Below are positions 9,211-17,236 of a stretch of DNA of 64,000 nt, in pieces. The stretch spans positions 372,001 through 436,000 of the forward strand of contig NC_008343.2 in the NCBI RefSeq assembly GCF_000014285.2, given 5' to 3'. Source of the DNA: Granulibacter bethesdensis CGDNIH1. Lineage in GTDB: Bacteria; Pseudomonadota; Alphaproteobacteria; Acetobacterales; Acetobacteraceae. Under the pieces are notes generated by a model. That model saw only the letters and a program-made list of their open reading frames with translations. It made no database searches and was not told the origin of the DNA. The first letter of the stretch is position 1. The number at the start of each line of letters is the position of its first letter. A program made the translations under genes and the position numbers.

Positions 9211-9312
9211 AGGGTGATAAGTGCTGCCGATACAGTCGGTTGCACCCGACACTTTATTTCCTTGGCACGTTACATCAATCACATGATTAACCCGCCGAGG
9301 ATGACAGATGCT

Positions 9313-10221
9313 TCATTTTCCGGGGGGCTGATAGGGTGTTGAGGGGTTTTCCGGTTTGATGCCGGCCCCCTGCAGGATGAAATGCATCAGGCTGCGGGCA
9401 AGGCATACACGATGTTGCAGGGCGATGTCCTTGACACGGATATTACCCTCAGTATGCCGAGACATCGCACCTGTCGTGACCCATCGCCGCATGATGTCGA
9501 AGCGCGGATACAGCGCGACACCATCCGGCACGGCGGCCTGCTCCAGCGCGTCCTCGTAAAGGGCAGGATCGGCATAGGTGTTCAGCAGGTGGCTGTAGGG
9601 CAGGTCAATCAGCACAATATCGGTATTGGCAGACAACAGACGCCCAACCCCGTCCTTCAGCGCATCATAATAGGCTGAAGGCGGCATATTCCGTTCCGCT
9701 TCCACAGTGCCGCTCTGCCACAGTGCGAGATCGTAATGGGCATCCTTCAGGATACTGGGTAGCCGGTCAGCGGTCGTCTGTACCTGTTCGCCGCGGGCGC
9801 CTTGCGGGCTGAGAAAAATCGTAACCTGCGGCAGGGCCTGTTTCAGCATGACCGCCGTCAGCCATGGGACGGCAGGCATGGCCTTGCCGGTCCGGCTGGC
9901 TGGTGTCCCCCATGGTCCCAGCGTGACGATGCGAATAAGATGACTGGTCTGTATGGCCTGCCGCACATGGGCAAGTTCACCCGGATCTTCTGCCCCGGCA
10001 TCCGGGGGGCATTCGGCCGGTCCAGCAGGCAAGAGGGCCACATCCTGCGAGGTGATTTCCACGATGCTGGCCGCAAGCCCCGCCCCGTGCGGAGCATCAT
10101 TCCCGCCCAGAGCAAGGGGTATCGCAAGGGGCATCGTGAAGAGCAGACTGCTACCGGTGGCCAGCAGCAGCACTGTCCAGCGTTTGGCCGGGAAGGAGAG
10201 AGAGAAAGCCTGTTTCATCAC
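9313..10221 (-). CDS. SGNH-hydrolase-like exported protein, apparently degenerate active site
   Basis: A 302-residue protein with an N-terminal hydrophobic signal or anchor (about residues 15-38). The later sequence follows the SGNH/GDSL hydrolase order: IRIVTLGPWGTP in block I position, then ALWQSGTVEAER in the block III position and VLIDLPYS. In active relatives block I normally holds a nucleophilic Ser and block III a G-x-N-D core. Here these appear replaced by GPWG and GTVEA, so hydrolase activity is doubtful. The start ATG overlaps the stop of the OpgC-type acyltransferase by four bases, implying translational coupling. A partner role in acyl transfer to a glycan is inferred. Confidence 0.65.
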   Translation of the reverse strand: MMKQAFSLSFPAKRWTVLLLATGSSLLFTMPLAIPLALGGNDAPHGAGLAASIVEITSQDVALLPAGPAECPPDAGAEDPGELAHVRQAIQTSHLIRIVTLGPWGTPASRTGKAMPAVPWLTAVMLKQALPQVTIFLSPQGARGEQVQTTADRLPSILKDAHYDLALWQSGTVEAERNMPPSAYYDALKDGVGRLLSANTDIVLIDLPYSHLLNTYADPALYEDALEQAAVPDGVALYPRFDIMRRWVTTGAMSRHTEGNIRVKDIALQHRVCLARSLMHFILQGAGIKPENPSTPYQPPGK

Positions 10222-11399
10222 CGGATTCCTTCAGCTTCCTGCGCGGGTTTGGCAGCCTGGGCATTGCGGGTGGAGCGATTGCGGCTTTTGGCCTGATACC
10301 AGGCGGCGACCATCGCAATTCCCGCCAGAATCAGGGTGCCGGAGGCATTGACCCAGATTTGACGCCACAGGCCGCTTTCCTGCTCCATCAGCAGGCGCCC
10401 CATGAAAGACAGGAATATACCGCTGCAAAAGACCGGCAGAGAATGCTGTCCCGCCAGAATGAACGGTGCGGCGATCCTTCCCCGCAGCCAGTTGGCCGAG
10501 GCCGGGATCAGTCGCGCTGCCAGCCATGCCATAGCGAGAATGGAGGCGAGGCGCAGCGGATGCAGGCTTTCCTTGTCAATGGAGAAGAGCAGATGCGGCA
10601 GCGTGGCGGAAAGGTCATGGACCGTATCCGGCCAACGGGAAAGAATTTGCAGGCCTAGCCCCAGAATCAGCATGATGGCAGCCAGCGCATCAAGGCCGAT
10701 TTGCAGGCTCCGCTGCCGGGGATGCGGAATGGTGGAGGGCGCATAGGCGACGATTGCGCCAATCATGAACAGCACCTGCCATGCCAGCGGATTGAAATAC
10801 CATCCCCCACCGGTCCAGTTCGGCAGGATCAGCCCATCAAGGCGGGTGGCAGCATACAGCGTCAGAGACAGCCCCCCCAGCAGCCAGGGTCGTCTCAGAA
10901 GAGGCATCAGGACCGAAAAAGCCAGTAGCAGAACCACATAGACCGGCAGGATATTCATGTAGGCAGGCTGGTAGTGCAGCAGCAGCACATGCAGCAGCGC
11001 CCCGTAAGGGTCTGCCCCCAGCACATCCAGATTGATCTCATCCAGATAATCGGTACGGTCCATGAACTGGGCGGCATAGGTTACCTGGGCCGCAAAGACT
11101 ACGAACAGGAAGATATGGGCGATATAAAGCGTCCAGGCCCGCCGGGCGCACTCGGCGGCGGCATAAAGCCAGCCGCTGCGATCCATTGCTTTTCCGTATG
11201 CCAGTCCGGCTCCGTATCCGGCCAGCATGACAAAGACTTCCATCGCGTCGGACAAAGCGATGTTTTTCAGCGTCAACTCGCCCAGCACATTGCCTGGCAT
11301 GTGATCGACAAAGATCATCCAGAGTGCCACCCCCCGGAAAAAGTCGATCCTGAGGTCACGATTGAAGCGGATCAGATCCATGGCGGTGTCTTGTTCCAC
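10218..11399 (-). CDS. OpgC-family membrane acyltransferase
   Basis: A polytopic inner-membrane protein of about 393 residues with some ten hydrophobic segments. The N-terminus carries RDLRIDFFRGVALWMIFVDH, in which the family His lies in the first membrane helix, and VFVMLAGYGAGLAYG, both typical of OpgC (succinylation of osmoregulated periplasmic glucans). The start is GTG 11399 or, equally plausible, ATG 11381. It lies 36 bases downstream of a Tat-exported protein and overlaps the SGNH-like gene by ATGA, so the three form one unit. The acylated substrate could be a periplasmic glucan or another surface polysaccharide. Confidence 0.85.
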   Translation of the reverse strand: MEQDTAMDLIRFNRDLRIDFFRGVALWMIFVDHMPGNVLGELTLKNIALSDAMEVFVMLAGYGAGLAYGKAMDRSGWLYAAAECARRAWTLYIAHIFLFVVFAAQVTYAAQFMDRTDYLDEINLDVLGADPYGALLHVLLLHYQPAYMNILPVYVVLLLAFSVLMPLLRRPWLLGGLSLTLYAATRLDGLILPNWTGGGWYFNPLAWQVLFMIGAIVAYAPSTIPHPRQRSLQIGLDALAAIMLILGLGLQILSRWPDTVHDLSATLPHLLFSIDKESLHPLRLASILAMAWLAARLIPASANWLRGRIAAPFILAGQHSLPVFCSGIFLSFMGRLLMEQESGLWRQIWVNASGTLILAGIAMVAAWYQAKSRNRSTRNAQAAKPAQEAEGIR

Positions 11400-11435
11400 A
11401 TGGCGGGTGGCCTCGGAAATGCTGGCCCATCCGTA

Positions 11436-12578
11436 TCAGGCGGGCCGCCAGTTCATCCGGCGGCCCAACCATTGACGAAGCTGTAGCAACGCTTCCGTGG
11501 TGGGAATGGTGGCCAGTGTATTGCTGGTGGCGGCCCCATGAGCCAGCAGGCTGATGGTTCGGGAGTCCGCGAAAGTGGCCAGATCGGTCGCTGTGACGGC
11601 CTCTCCGGAGGCCCGGCGCCACAAGGCAATCGTTGCTGCCGGGGAAAGATGAGGCAGCACCAGTGTAAAGCTGAGGCGTGATGCCGCCATGGCGGCATTC
11701 AACGCGAGCAGCAGGGCCGGGCTGGAAACTCCTCTGATGCCGTGTTGTGCCAGAATTTCTCCGCATCGTGGAATGCCTGCCAGGGCCGGATCGCGTTCCG
11801 GTGCGCCATCCTCGGTCACGCAGTCGAGCGTGAAAAGAGGCTGCGCGACACTGCTCAGGGCCGATAGAGATTTATGGATCGCCGGGCCACGTAACAGAAT
11901 GGCATCCACTGAACCATTGGCCAGAACCGAGCTGGCGGCCGCTGTATCCGTGATGCCCAGCACCGGCACCGGCTCAAGACCGAGCAGATCCAGTGCGAGC
12001 ACAACCGGCATTTCAGGCCCGATAGAACCGGAAACGGCGATACGGGGGCGGCTCCCGGATTTCAGCGAGAAACTGTCGCGCCGACAGAGGACAACACCGG
12101 ATACCGTTCCAGCCATAACCGGAACCCAGCCGGATGCATCGAAGTGGACCCGTGTATCTCCTGCAAGCCATGCGAGGGCGGCGGCACCGGGTGCCAGCAG
12201 AGCGGTCTGCCCATCCGGTGCGGTGCGGGCTTCAAATTGATTGGCGCCCGTCACGCCATCGGCTGCGCCTTGAAACACAATGGCGGGTCGTGCCGATCCG
12301 TTCAGATGCCCGCCAAGAGCATCCGCGACAGCATGCGCCAGCGGGGCCAGTGCGCCGTTTTCGGTTCCGGCAACCAGAATGGCCTGAAGATTTGAAGCAG
12401 TGCTCTGGGCACGGCCATAGCGGGGAATGGCCAGCACAGACCCTGGAATCGCCCCCATAGCGGCGCAGGATAACAGCTTGATCAGGAAGGAACGACGGGC
12501 CTGCCCTGTCAGCAGGGCGTCAGGAGAGCCTTCCCGGTTTATGATGTCTGACAATAACGGCTGATTGGTCTGTGGCAC
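11436..12578 (-). CDS. Tat-exported periplasmic protein, Bug/TctC-like
   Basis: About 380 residues. Near residue 28 is a twin-arginine signal (RRSFLIK, then a hydrophobic stretch ending SVLAIPRYGRAQS). The mature part has the order of tripartite-tricarboxylate (Bug) binding proteins: an early beta strand, an APLAHAVADALGGHL helix, IVFQGAADGVTGANQFEA and the PDGQTALL turn. The match is distant. Bug proteins usually bind small carboxylates, but no transporter subunits are nearby. Here the gene leads into the OpgC acyltransferase and SGNH-like genes, so it may serve that envelope unit instead. This functional link is inference from gene order. Confidence 0.6.
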   Translation of the reverse strand: MPQTNQPLLSDIINREGSPDALLTGQARRSFLIKLLSCAAMGAIPGSVLAIPRYGRAQSTASNLQAILVAGTENGALAPLAHAVADALGGHLNGSARPAIVFQGAADGVTGANQFEARTAPDGQTALLAPGAAALAWLAGDTRVHFDASGWVPVMAGTVSGVVLCRRDSFSLKSGSRPRIAVSGSIGPEMPVVLALDLLGLEPVPVLGITDTAAASSVLANGSVDAILLRGPAIHKSLSALSSVAQPLFTLDCVTEDGAPERDPALAGIPRCGEILAQHGIRGVSSPALLLALNAAMAASRLSFTLVLPHLSPAATIALWRRASGEAVTATDLATFADSRTISLLAHGAATSNTLATIPTTEALLQLRQWLGRRMNWRPA

Positions 12579-12716
12579 AGGGTTCCCCTACCTTCATGAC
12601 TGAAGTGGAGGAGGGCCGGCCCAGCCCGGTCTCCTCACGGCCCGAAGTATTTGCCTTAACCGAGTTGTGTGGTGACAGCAAACGCTCCGGGGAACGCGAA
12701 AGATATTGTCATCCGT

Positions 12717-12760
12717 TTTCAGGCGAAAACACGGCGCATCTGCCATGAATTCGCCTGAAA
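12717..12760. repeat. 11-bp perfect inverted repeat
   Basis: Arms TTTCAGGCGAA (12717-12727) and TTCGCCTGAAA (12750-12760) are exact reverse complements separated by 22 bases. It lies between apt (ending at 12796) and the Tat-exported gene (starting at 12578), both on the minus strand. There is no T-tract, so it may be an operator for the envelope unit or an RNA hairpin after apt rather than a classical terminator. Confidence 0.6.
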
Positions 12761-12795
12761 TCAGGATATAAATGACACATCATCAGAAAGCGGGA

Positions 12796-13311
12796 TCAGT
12801 CCTGATAATCAACCAGCGTTTCGCATGGAACGTTCAGCCGCTCGCGGCCTTTCAGGAAACTGAGTTCGATGATGGTGGCGGCAGCGGCGACGTCAGCGCC
12901 GATTTTGTGTAGCAGGTCGATGCCGGCCGCGAGTGTCCCGCCTGTTGCCAGCAGATCATCCACAATGACCACGCGCTGTCCCGGTTTGATCGCGCCTTCC
13001 TGAATTTCCAGACGGTCGGTACCATATTCCAGCGCGTAATCCAGACCGATGGTTTTGCCCGGCAGTTTGCCGCGCTTGCGCAGCATGACGAAGCCGCAGC
13101 CCAGCTTCAGCGCCAGCGGGGCGGCCAGCAGGAAGCCACGGCTTTCAACCCCGGCCAGTATATCAGGATGATGAACGCGCACTCGGTTGGCGAGTCGGCC
13201 CATGGTGACCTGCCAGGCATCTGCATCTGCCAGCAGGGTGGAGATGTCGTGGAACAGAATGCCGGGCTTTGGAAAGTCCGGAATATCCCGAATATACTTC
13301 TTGAGATCCAT
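12796..13311 (-). CDS. apt: adenine phosphoribosyltransferase
   Basis: Salvage enzyme that makes AMP from adenine and PRPP in the cytosol. It has 171 residues, the normal size. The N-terminus [18 protein letters not shown] is the family signature and the PRPP-binding motif [13 protein letters not shown] sits at residues 114-126. The start is ATG 13311. It is flanked upstream by an imperfect tandem repeat (13374-13422) and appears monocistronic. Confidence 0.96.
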
Positions 13312-13373
13312 GCGCGCGGGCCTTGCTCTTCGTCCAAAATTTTACCTGCCCGGACCTGTCGCATGGCGCAGGT

Positions 13374-13422
13374 GCGCCTTTCTAGCGGTAACCGCGGGCG
13401 CGCTTCTATAGCGGTAACTGCG
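13374..13422. repeat. two imperfect 23-bp direct repeats upstream of apt
   Basis: Copies at 13374-13396 and 13400-13422 share the GCGC start, a pyrimidine/A-rich middle and an identical GCGGTAAC core, with a period of 26 bases. In the first copy the core extends into the palindrome GCGGTAACCGC. They lie 60-110 bases upstream of the apt start, where an operator or promoter element would be expected. Confidence 0.55.
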
Positions 13423-13459
13423 AGGCGTTTAAATGCAGGATGTGATCCTGTCAGACCGG

Positions 13460-13948
13460 TTATCGCTCTCCGATCAGCCGGCAATGAACAGGAATGATCT
13501 GCCCGTTCTGTCTGGGCAGCAGACCCTCATGGCTGGAGCAGTCGAGAAGATTGTCGGGGCCTGATCGTCTGGCCGAATAGACATTGATCAGAATCCTGGC
13601 AGAGTCCGGCATGATTCTGTCGAGATTTTTCTTCTGAAAGCCCCTCCCGGAAATAGTAGCGCGGCCGCCAGTTGCAGAGAGGGTCGTTTTTTCCTGACCA
13701 AGAGCAATTTCCCCTTCCGTGGCCTCTTTTTGAGTCGCTGGGGTGGGGAGGCCATCATAAAAGACGGCAACGGTAATGGCCTCATGGCGCCCGAGCAGCG
13801 TTTGCCGAGCCAATGGCGAAAGGGTGACATCAACCGCAAAGGGAACAATAGGCTCAGGGCCATTTGCATTGGCCATGCTACCGGCCATCAGGCATAGCAA
13901 TGTCATCGCTTTGACAGGATATAGTATCATAGGAAAAGCCCGAACCAT
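13460..13948 (-). CDS. hypothetical exported protein
   Basis: About 162 residues from ATG 13948. The frame is open further upstream only by running into tRNA-Pro, so that extension is rejected. An N-terminal signal peptide is likely (YPVKAMTLLCLMAGSMANANG). The mature part contains AVDVTLSPLARQTL and AVFYDGLPTP and ends with NGQIIPVHCRLI. It has two cysteines (DCSSHEG and VHCRLI) that could form a disulfide. The family is not recognised. An alternative start is ATG 13930. It lies immediately downstream of tRNA-Pro on the same strand. Confidence 0.6.
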   Translation of the reverse strand: MVRAFPMILYPVKAMTLLCLMAGSMANANGPEPIVPFAVDVTLSPLARQTLLGRHEAITVAVFYDGLPTPATQKEATEGEIALGQEKTTLSATGGRATISGRGFQKKNLDRIMPDSARILINVYSARRSGPDNLLDCSSHEGLLPRQNGQIIPVHCRLIGER

Positions 13949-13987
13949 GTGATGGGGTCCATCGAACATGCGGGAAAGAAAATCGGC

Positions 13988-14064
13988 TGGTCGGAGTGAG
14001 AGGATTCGAACCTCCGGCCCCTGCGTCCCGAACACAGTGCTCTACCAGGCTGAGCTACACTCCG
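13988..14064 (-). tRNA. tRNA-Pro (anticodon CGG)
   Basis: A full cloverleaf can be drawn on the minus strand: acceptor arms CGGAGTG and CACTCCG, D arm with AGCTCAGCCTGGTAGAGC, anticodon loop TTCGGGA giving anticodon CGG, and the T loop GGTTCGAATCC. The 3' CCA is encoded at 13988-13990. Confidence 0.96.
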
Positions 14065-14244
14065 GCCGAGGCCGGGCGTATAACCAAACTCCTGTGATCA
14101 TGCAAGATGCCTGGGCATAAAAGGTGATCGTAAATCTCTCTTGTCCCTCCCCCCTTTCTGGATGTGGTTGTTATGCGAGTTTAAAGAAAAGCCTCCGCTA
14201 TGGGCATTCACATGCGGCGGTGGATATCATGGCGAACAAGGGAG

Positions 14245-14276
14245 GCGCCCGCACTGGTCTTGACCAGTGCGGGCGC
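14245..14276 (-). terminator. perfect 15-bp hairpin downstream of the membrane-protein gene
   Basis: Arms 14245-14259 (GCGCCCGCACTGGTC) and 14262-14276 are perfectly complementary with a two-base spacer. It lies 12 bases beyond the stop of the minus-strand gene 14288-15625, the position expected for a terminator. Only a short T-containing stretch (CTCCCTTGTT) follows on that strand, so efficiency is uncertain. Confidence 0.6.
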
Positions 14277-14287
14277 TGTCATTGAGA

Positions 14288-15625
14288 TCAATGATGGTTC
14301 AAGTTGGTTCGCAGGTCTGGTATCCACTTTGATACATCCCCGGCATGATGGCACATCTTGGGTATAAAATGTGCTGTTTCATCATAGATGTAACCGTAAT
14401 CATCAAGAATGCTCAGCCGGAGCAGATCCTTGCGGGGAATAGCTATGCCTGAGCAGTTAGCTGCTGCTGCGCGGTTGGAGAGAACACGCATTTCTACTGA
14501 TCGAGCATGTCCCCAGGAAGCACCTGTGATGAGTGGAACGATTATGAAAGCCGACGCCACAGAAGGCGCAAATTTTCCGGGCAGGCAGTCCAATGCATAT
14601 ATTGCGATGCCGATAAAGAAAGGCACCAATATAGGTGCTTCGTGAAAGTCGCTAAATGCCCATGCGACTCCAAGGCTTTCTCTGCCAACGGTAAATTCTG
14701 CCGTCCATAATAACGGTATTACGGTTAATACAGTACCAAGGCGCTTTTCTATTGTGTTAAAGGTCAGGGAGCGGGTGAATAGAAACGCCCAGACTATAAG
14801 TGAAATTGCTCCTGCAATGAGGGCAAACGACTCATTTTGATTACCAAATCCACCCCCGATCATTTTGGTGAAATACATCAGGTGTTCAAAAAGGCTGGTA
14901 ACCTTTTCTGATTTTGTAATATGTATATTAGGCACAAGCATAGTCAGCCATACAGCAACAAGAAAAAGAATGGCATGTAACAAGCCAATCAACAGGCCCT
15001 TGCGTATTTCTTTGGAGCGCAGCGAAATCATGACAAAATGTGCGCCACTTGCAAGCCACAGAGCGCCGCCTTGAGCTTCAGATCCTGTTGCAAGCAGACA
15101 TATAATGAAAATGGCAGGGTAGGCGCGGAAACCATAGCGTTCGATCAATAGAAGCGAGCATGCCAGCATAGCTAGATCTAGATACCACCATATCTGGAAG
15201 CTCCATAGCAGGTAGCTTGTCTGTGATGGATTGAGAAGTGGCAGGGTAACGGTCAGAATGGTCAGGAATGGATAGGTCTTTATGATGGTTGATTGACGAA
15301 GTGCAAACCAAAGCATGATACCACTCGACAGCAGAAGAATGGCATTTTCATAAATAAGTGCTTTCATCCAGATTTCAGTCGCTTGCAGGGTTGCCATAGC
15401 GACGACCAGATGAAATGCAATAAGATGTTCGTTGCTACGTGCCTTGATCAGATCGATTAAGCCTGCATTTCCAGAAGAAAAGAAGTTAATATATCGTAGA
15501 AAACCATAATCATCATTAGATGGCCATATTGGCCCATAATGATAAACCCATGCAAATAAAATGATTCCTGTTATAAAAAAGGTTGAAATAATCATTATTT
15601 TCTGAATAATTTTTTGTGTATGCAT
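14288..15625 (-). CDS. polytopic membrane protein (GT-C-like)
   Basis: A 445-residue integral membrane protein with about ten hydrophobic helices from residue 10 onward and a soluble C-terminal tail of some 70 residues. The first external loop contains WPSNDDYGFLRY, with adjacent acidic residues after the first helix as in GT-C glycosyltransferases. Several families of uncharacterised membrane proteins share this layout, so the call is tentative. The gene and its upstream spacer (15626-15738) are visibly lower in GC than the neighbours, suggesting acquisition. It starts at ATG 15625 and ends just before a strong hairpin. Confidence 0.65.
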   Translation of the reverse strand: MHTQKIIQKIMIISTFFITGIILFAWVYHYGPIWPSNDDYGFLRYINFFSSGNAGLIDLIKARSNEHLIAFHLVVAMATLQATEIWMKALIYENAILLLSSGIMLWFALRQSTIIKTYPFLTILTVTLPLLNPSQTSYLLWSFQIWWYLDLAMLACSLLLIERYGFRAYPAIFIICLLATGSEAQGGALWLASGAHFVMISLRSKEIRKGLLIGLLHAILFLVAVWLTMLVPNIHITKSEKVTSLFEHLMYFTKMIGGGFGNQNESFALIAGAISLIVWAFLFTRSLTFNTIEKRLGTVLTVIPLLWTAEFTVGRESLGVAWAFSDFHEAPILVPFFIGIAIYALDCLPGKFAPSVASAFIIVPLITGASWGHARSVEMRVLSNRAAAANCSGIAIPRKDLLRLSILDDYGYIYDETAHFIPKMCHHAGDVSKWIPDLRTNLNHH

Positions 15626-15738
15626 AATTTTTCCCTTTATATTTTTCTATTATTGAATGATGGAAGTAAATTTCCAATTTATATCTGTAAAAATAGCATC
15701 AAGATTTCATTTTTTTGTAAATTCCGGTGGCACGTCTT

Positions 15739-16350
15739 TTAAAGACGATCCAAATCGCCATTTTCTTTTTCCGGCATCTTTTGTAGCCGGTCGAGAAGCG
15801 CGGACACATCTGGCACGACCTCATACAATCGCTGGCAACTGGCATCGGCGAAGCCATCTTCTATGGCGGTGTCCAGCACCTTAATCAGGGCATCGGCCCA
15901 GCCATCAATGTTACAGATCAGGATCGGCTTATCGTGGAGGCCCAGCTGTCTCCAGGTCACGATCTCGAACGTCTCATCGAATGTACCGAGGCCGCCGGGC
16001 ATGGTGACGAACGCATCCGCCAGATCGAACATGTGTCGCTTGCGTGTATGCATGCTGTCCGTCACGATCATGTCCATGACCTTTTCATGCATGACCTCCT
16101 TCTGACGCAGGAAGTCGGGGATCACGCCGGTGACTTTGCCGCCTTCGGCCAGCACGCCATTTGTGACGGCCCCCATCAGGCCGATCTTACCACCGCCATA
16201 AATCAGTGTGATCCCGGCCTTGGCCAGTCCACGTCCCAGCGCCAGGGAGGCTTCGTACCAGACCGAACGATTGCCAGTGCGGGAGCCGCAGAAAACGGCG
16301 ACCGCTTTCACAGTGGGGTGCGGAGTGGCGGTAAGAGGAAGCCCGTTCAT
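15739..16350 (-). CDS. LOG family protein (TIGR00730)
   Basis: Lysine-decarboxylase-like fold protein related to cytokinin riboside 5'-monophosphate phosphoribohydrolase (LOG). The motifs are AVFCGSRTGNR, GGGKIGLMGAVTNGVL and the catalytic signature MPGGLGTFDETFE. About 203 residues from ATG 16350. A TTG at 16416 overlaps the stop of the upstream cytochrome gene and would add 22 residues, so the start is not settled. Bacterial members hydrolyse nucleoside monophosphates to base and ribose 5-phosphate. The true physiological role here is unknown. Confidence 0.88.
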   Translation of the reverse strand: MNGLPLTATPHPTVKAVAVFCGSRTGNRSVWYEASLALGRGLAKAGITLIYGGGKIGLMGAVTNGVLAEGGKVTGVIPDFLRQKEVMHEKVMDMIVTDSMHTRKRHMFDLADAFVTMPGGLGTFDETFEIVTWRQLGLHDKPILICNIDGWADALIKVLDTAIEDGFADASCQRLYEVVPDVSALLDRLQKMPEKENGDLDRL

Positions 16351-16416
16351 GCCGGCGTCTTTCAAGAGTGGCTCCTGTATTGAGCAATGTCCAAAAGAAA
16401 TAAATCGAAGGATCAA

Positions 16417-17115
16417 TCAGCCCCCGAATTGCCGCAAGAGCAGGAGTGTCAGCAGCAGGGCGCACAGCAGCACCAGCGCTGCCATGCCTGGTCCGGCAAG
16501 TTTGGGTGTTCTGGTGGCGGCGGGCAGGCGTTTTTTACCGCTGATGAACTGCCGTAACGGGCTTTCCCCGGAGATATGCCCGGCGATCAGGAGCAGGAGC
16601 AGATGCAGCGCAAACAGCGCACCGAGAACGATCAAGGCAACACTATGGGCAAAAGCGGCGTTGGCAGCTTCCTCCGGCGGAAGCAGACGGAAAAAAGGAT
16701 CCGATGGTAAGGCACATAATCCCGTCAGGCACGCCCCTGACAGGGCCAGCAGTATCACCAATATGAGCCATCCCCCTGCAGCACCATGGCCGAAATCGGG
16801 GCGTGTGGCCTGACCGGGGCTCGAAGCCATGAGGCGGGTTGGCGCGTGGCGTTTTGTATTCCGCTTTTCCACCCCGCTCAGCGGCGCGACGAGGAACGCG
16901 CTGAATCGGGAGGTCTCGCTCCCCGCGAATCCCCAGCCAAGACGGAACAGCAGCAGAAGAAGCAGCGTCTCTGCGGTCCAGCGGTGAATGTCAGGCCAGC
17001 CCTCGACCCAGCTCAATGCCAGCAAGGCTGCCAGAAGAGTGGATGCCCCATGAAACAGGCGCAGAGGCGCATCCCATACTCGCATCGATAGCCGAATACC
17101 ACTCGCCGATTTCAT
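16417..17115 (-). CDS. cytochrome b561-family membrane protein
   Basis: A 232-residue integral membrane protein of the nickel-dependent-hydrogenase b-type cytochrome/cytochrome b561 family. It begins with VWDAPLRLFHG, the family start containing a heme-ligand His, and has FRLGWGFAGSETSRFSAF after the second helix, HGAAGG at the third and FALHLLLLLIAGH in the fourth. These His residues suit diheme b coordination. It probably moves electrons between a soluble donor and the quinone pool. No cytochrome c partner gene adjoins it. The LOG-family gene follows on the same strand. Confidence 0.85.
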   Translation of the reverse strand: MKSASGIRLSMRVWDAPLRLFHGASTLLAALLALSWVEGWPDIHRWTAETLLLLLLFRLGWGFAGSETSRFSAFLVAPLSGVEKRNTKRHAPTRLMASSPGQATRPDFGHGAAGGWLILVILLALSGACLTGLCALPSDPFFRLLPPEEAANAAFAHSVALIVLGALFALHLLLLLIAGHISGESPLRQFISGKKRLPAATRTPKLAGPGMAALVLLCALLLTLLLLRQFGG

Positions 17116-17236
17116 GCTCTATCCGTTTGTTCAGGCCGTTTATTCAGGGTCGAAACCGCGGCACCTTGACGCAAGGCAGCGCATCACGCGATCCCCTTTT
17201 GCGACAAGTTGACCGTTTTGTGGAGGCCAGCACCGC

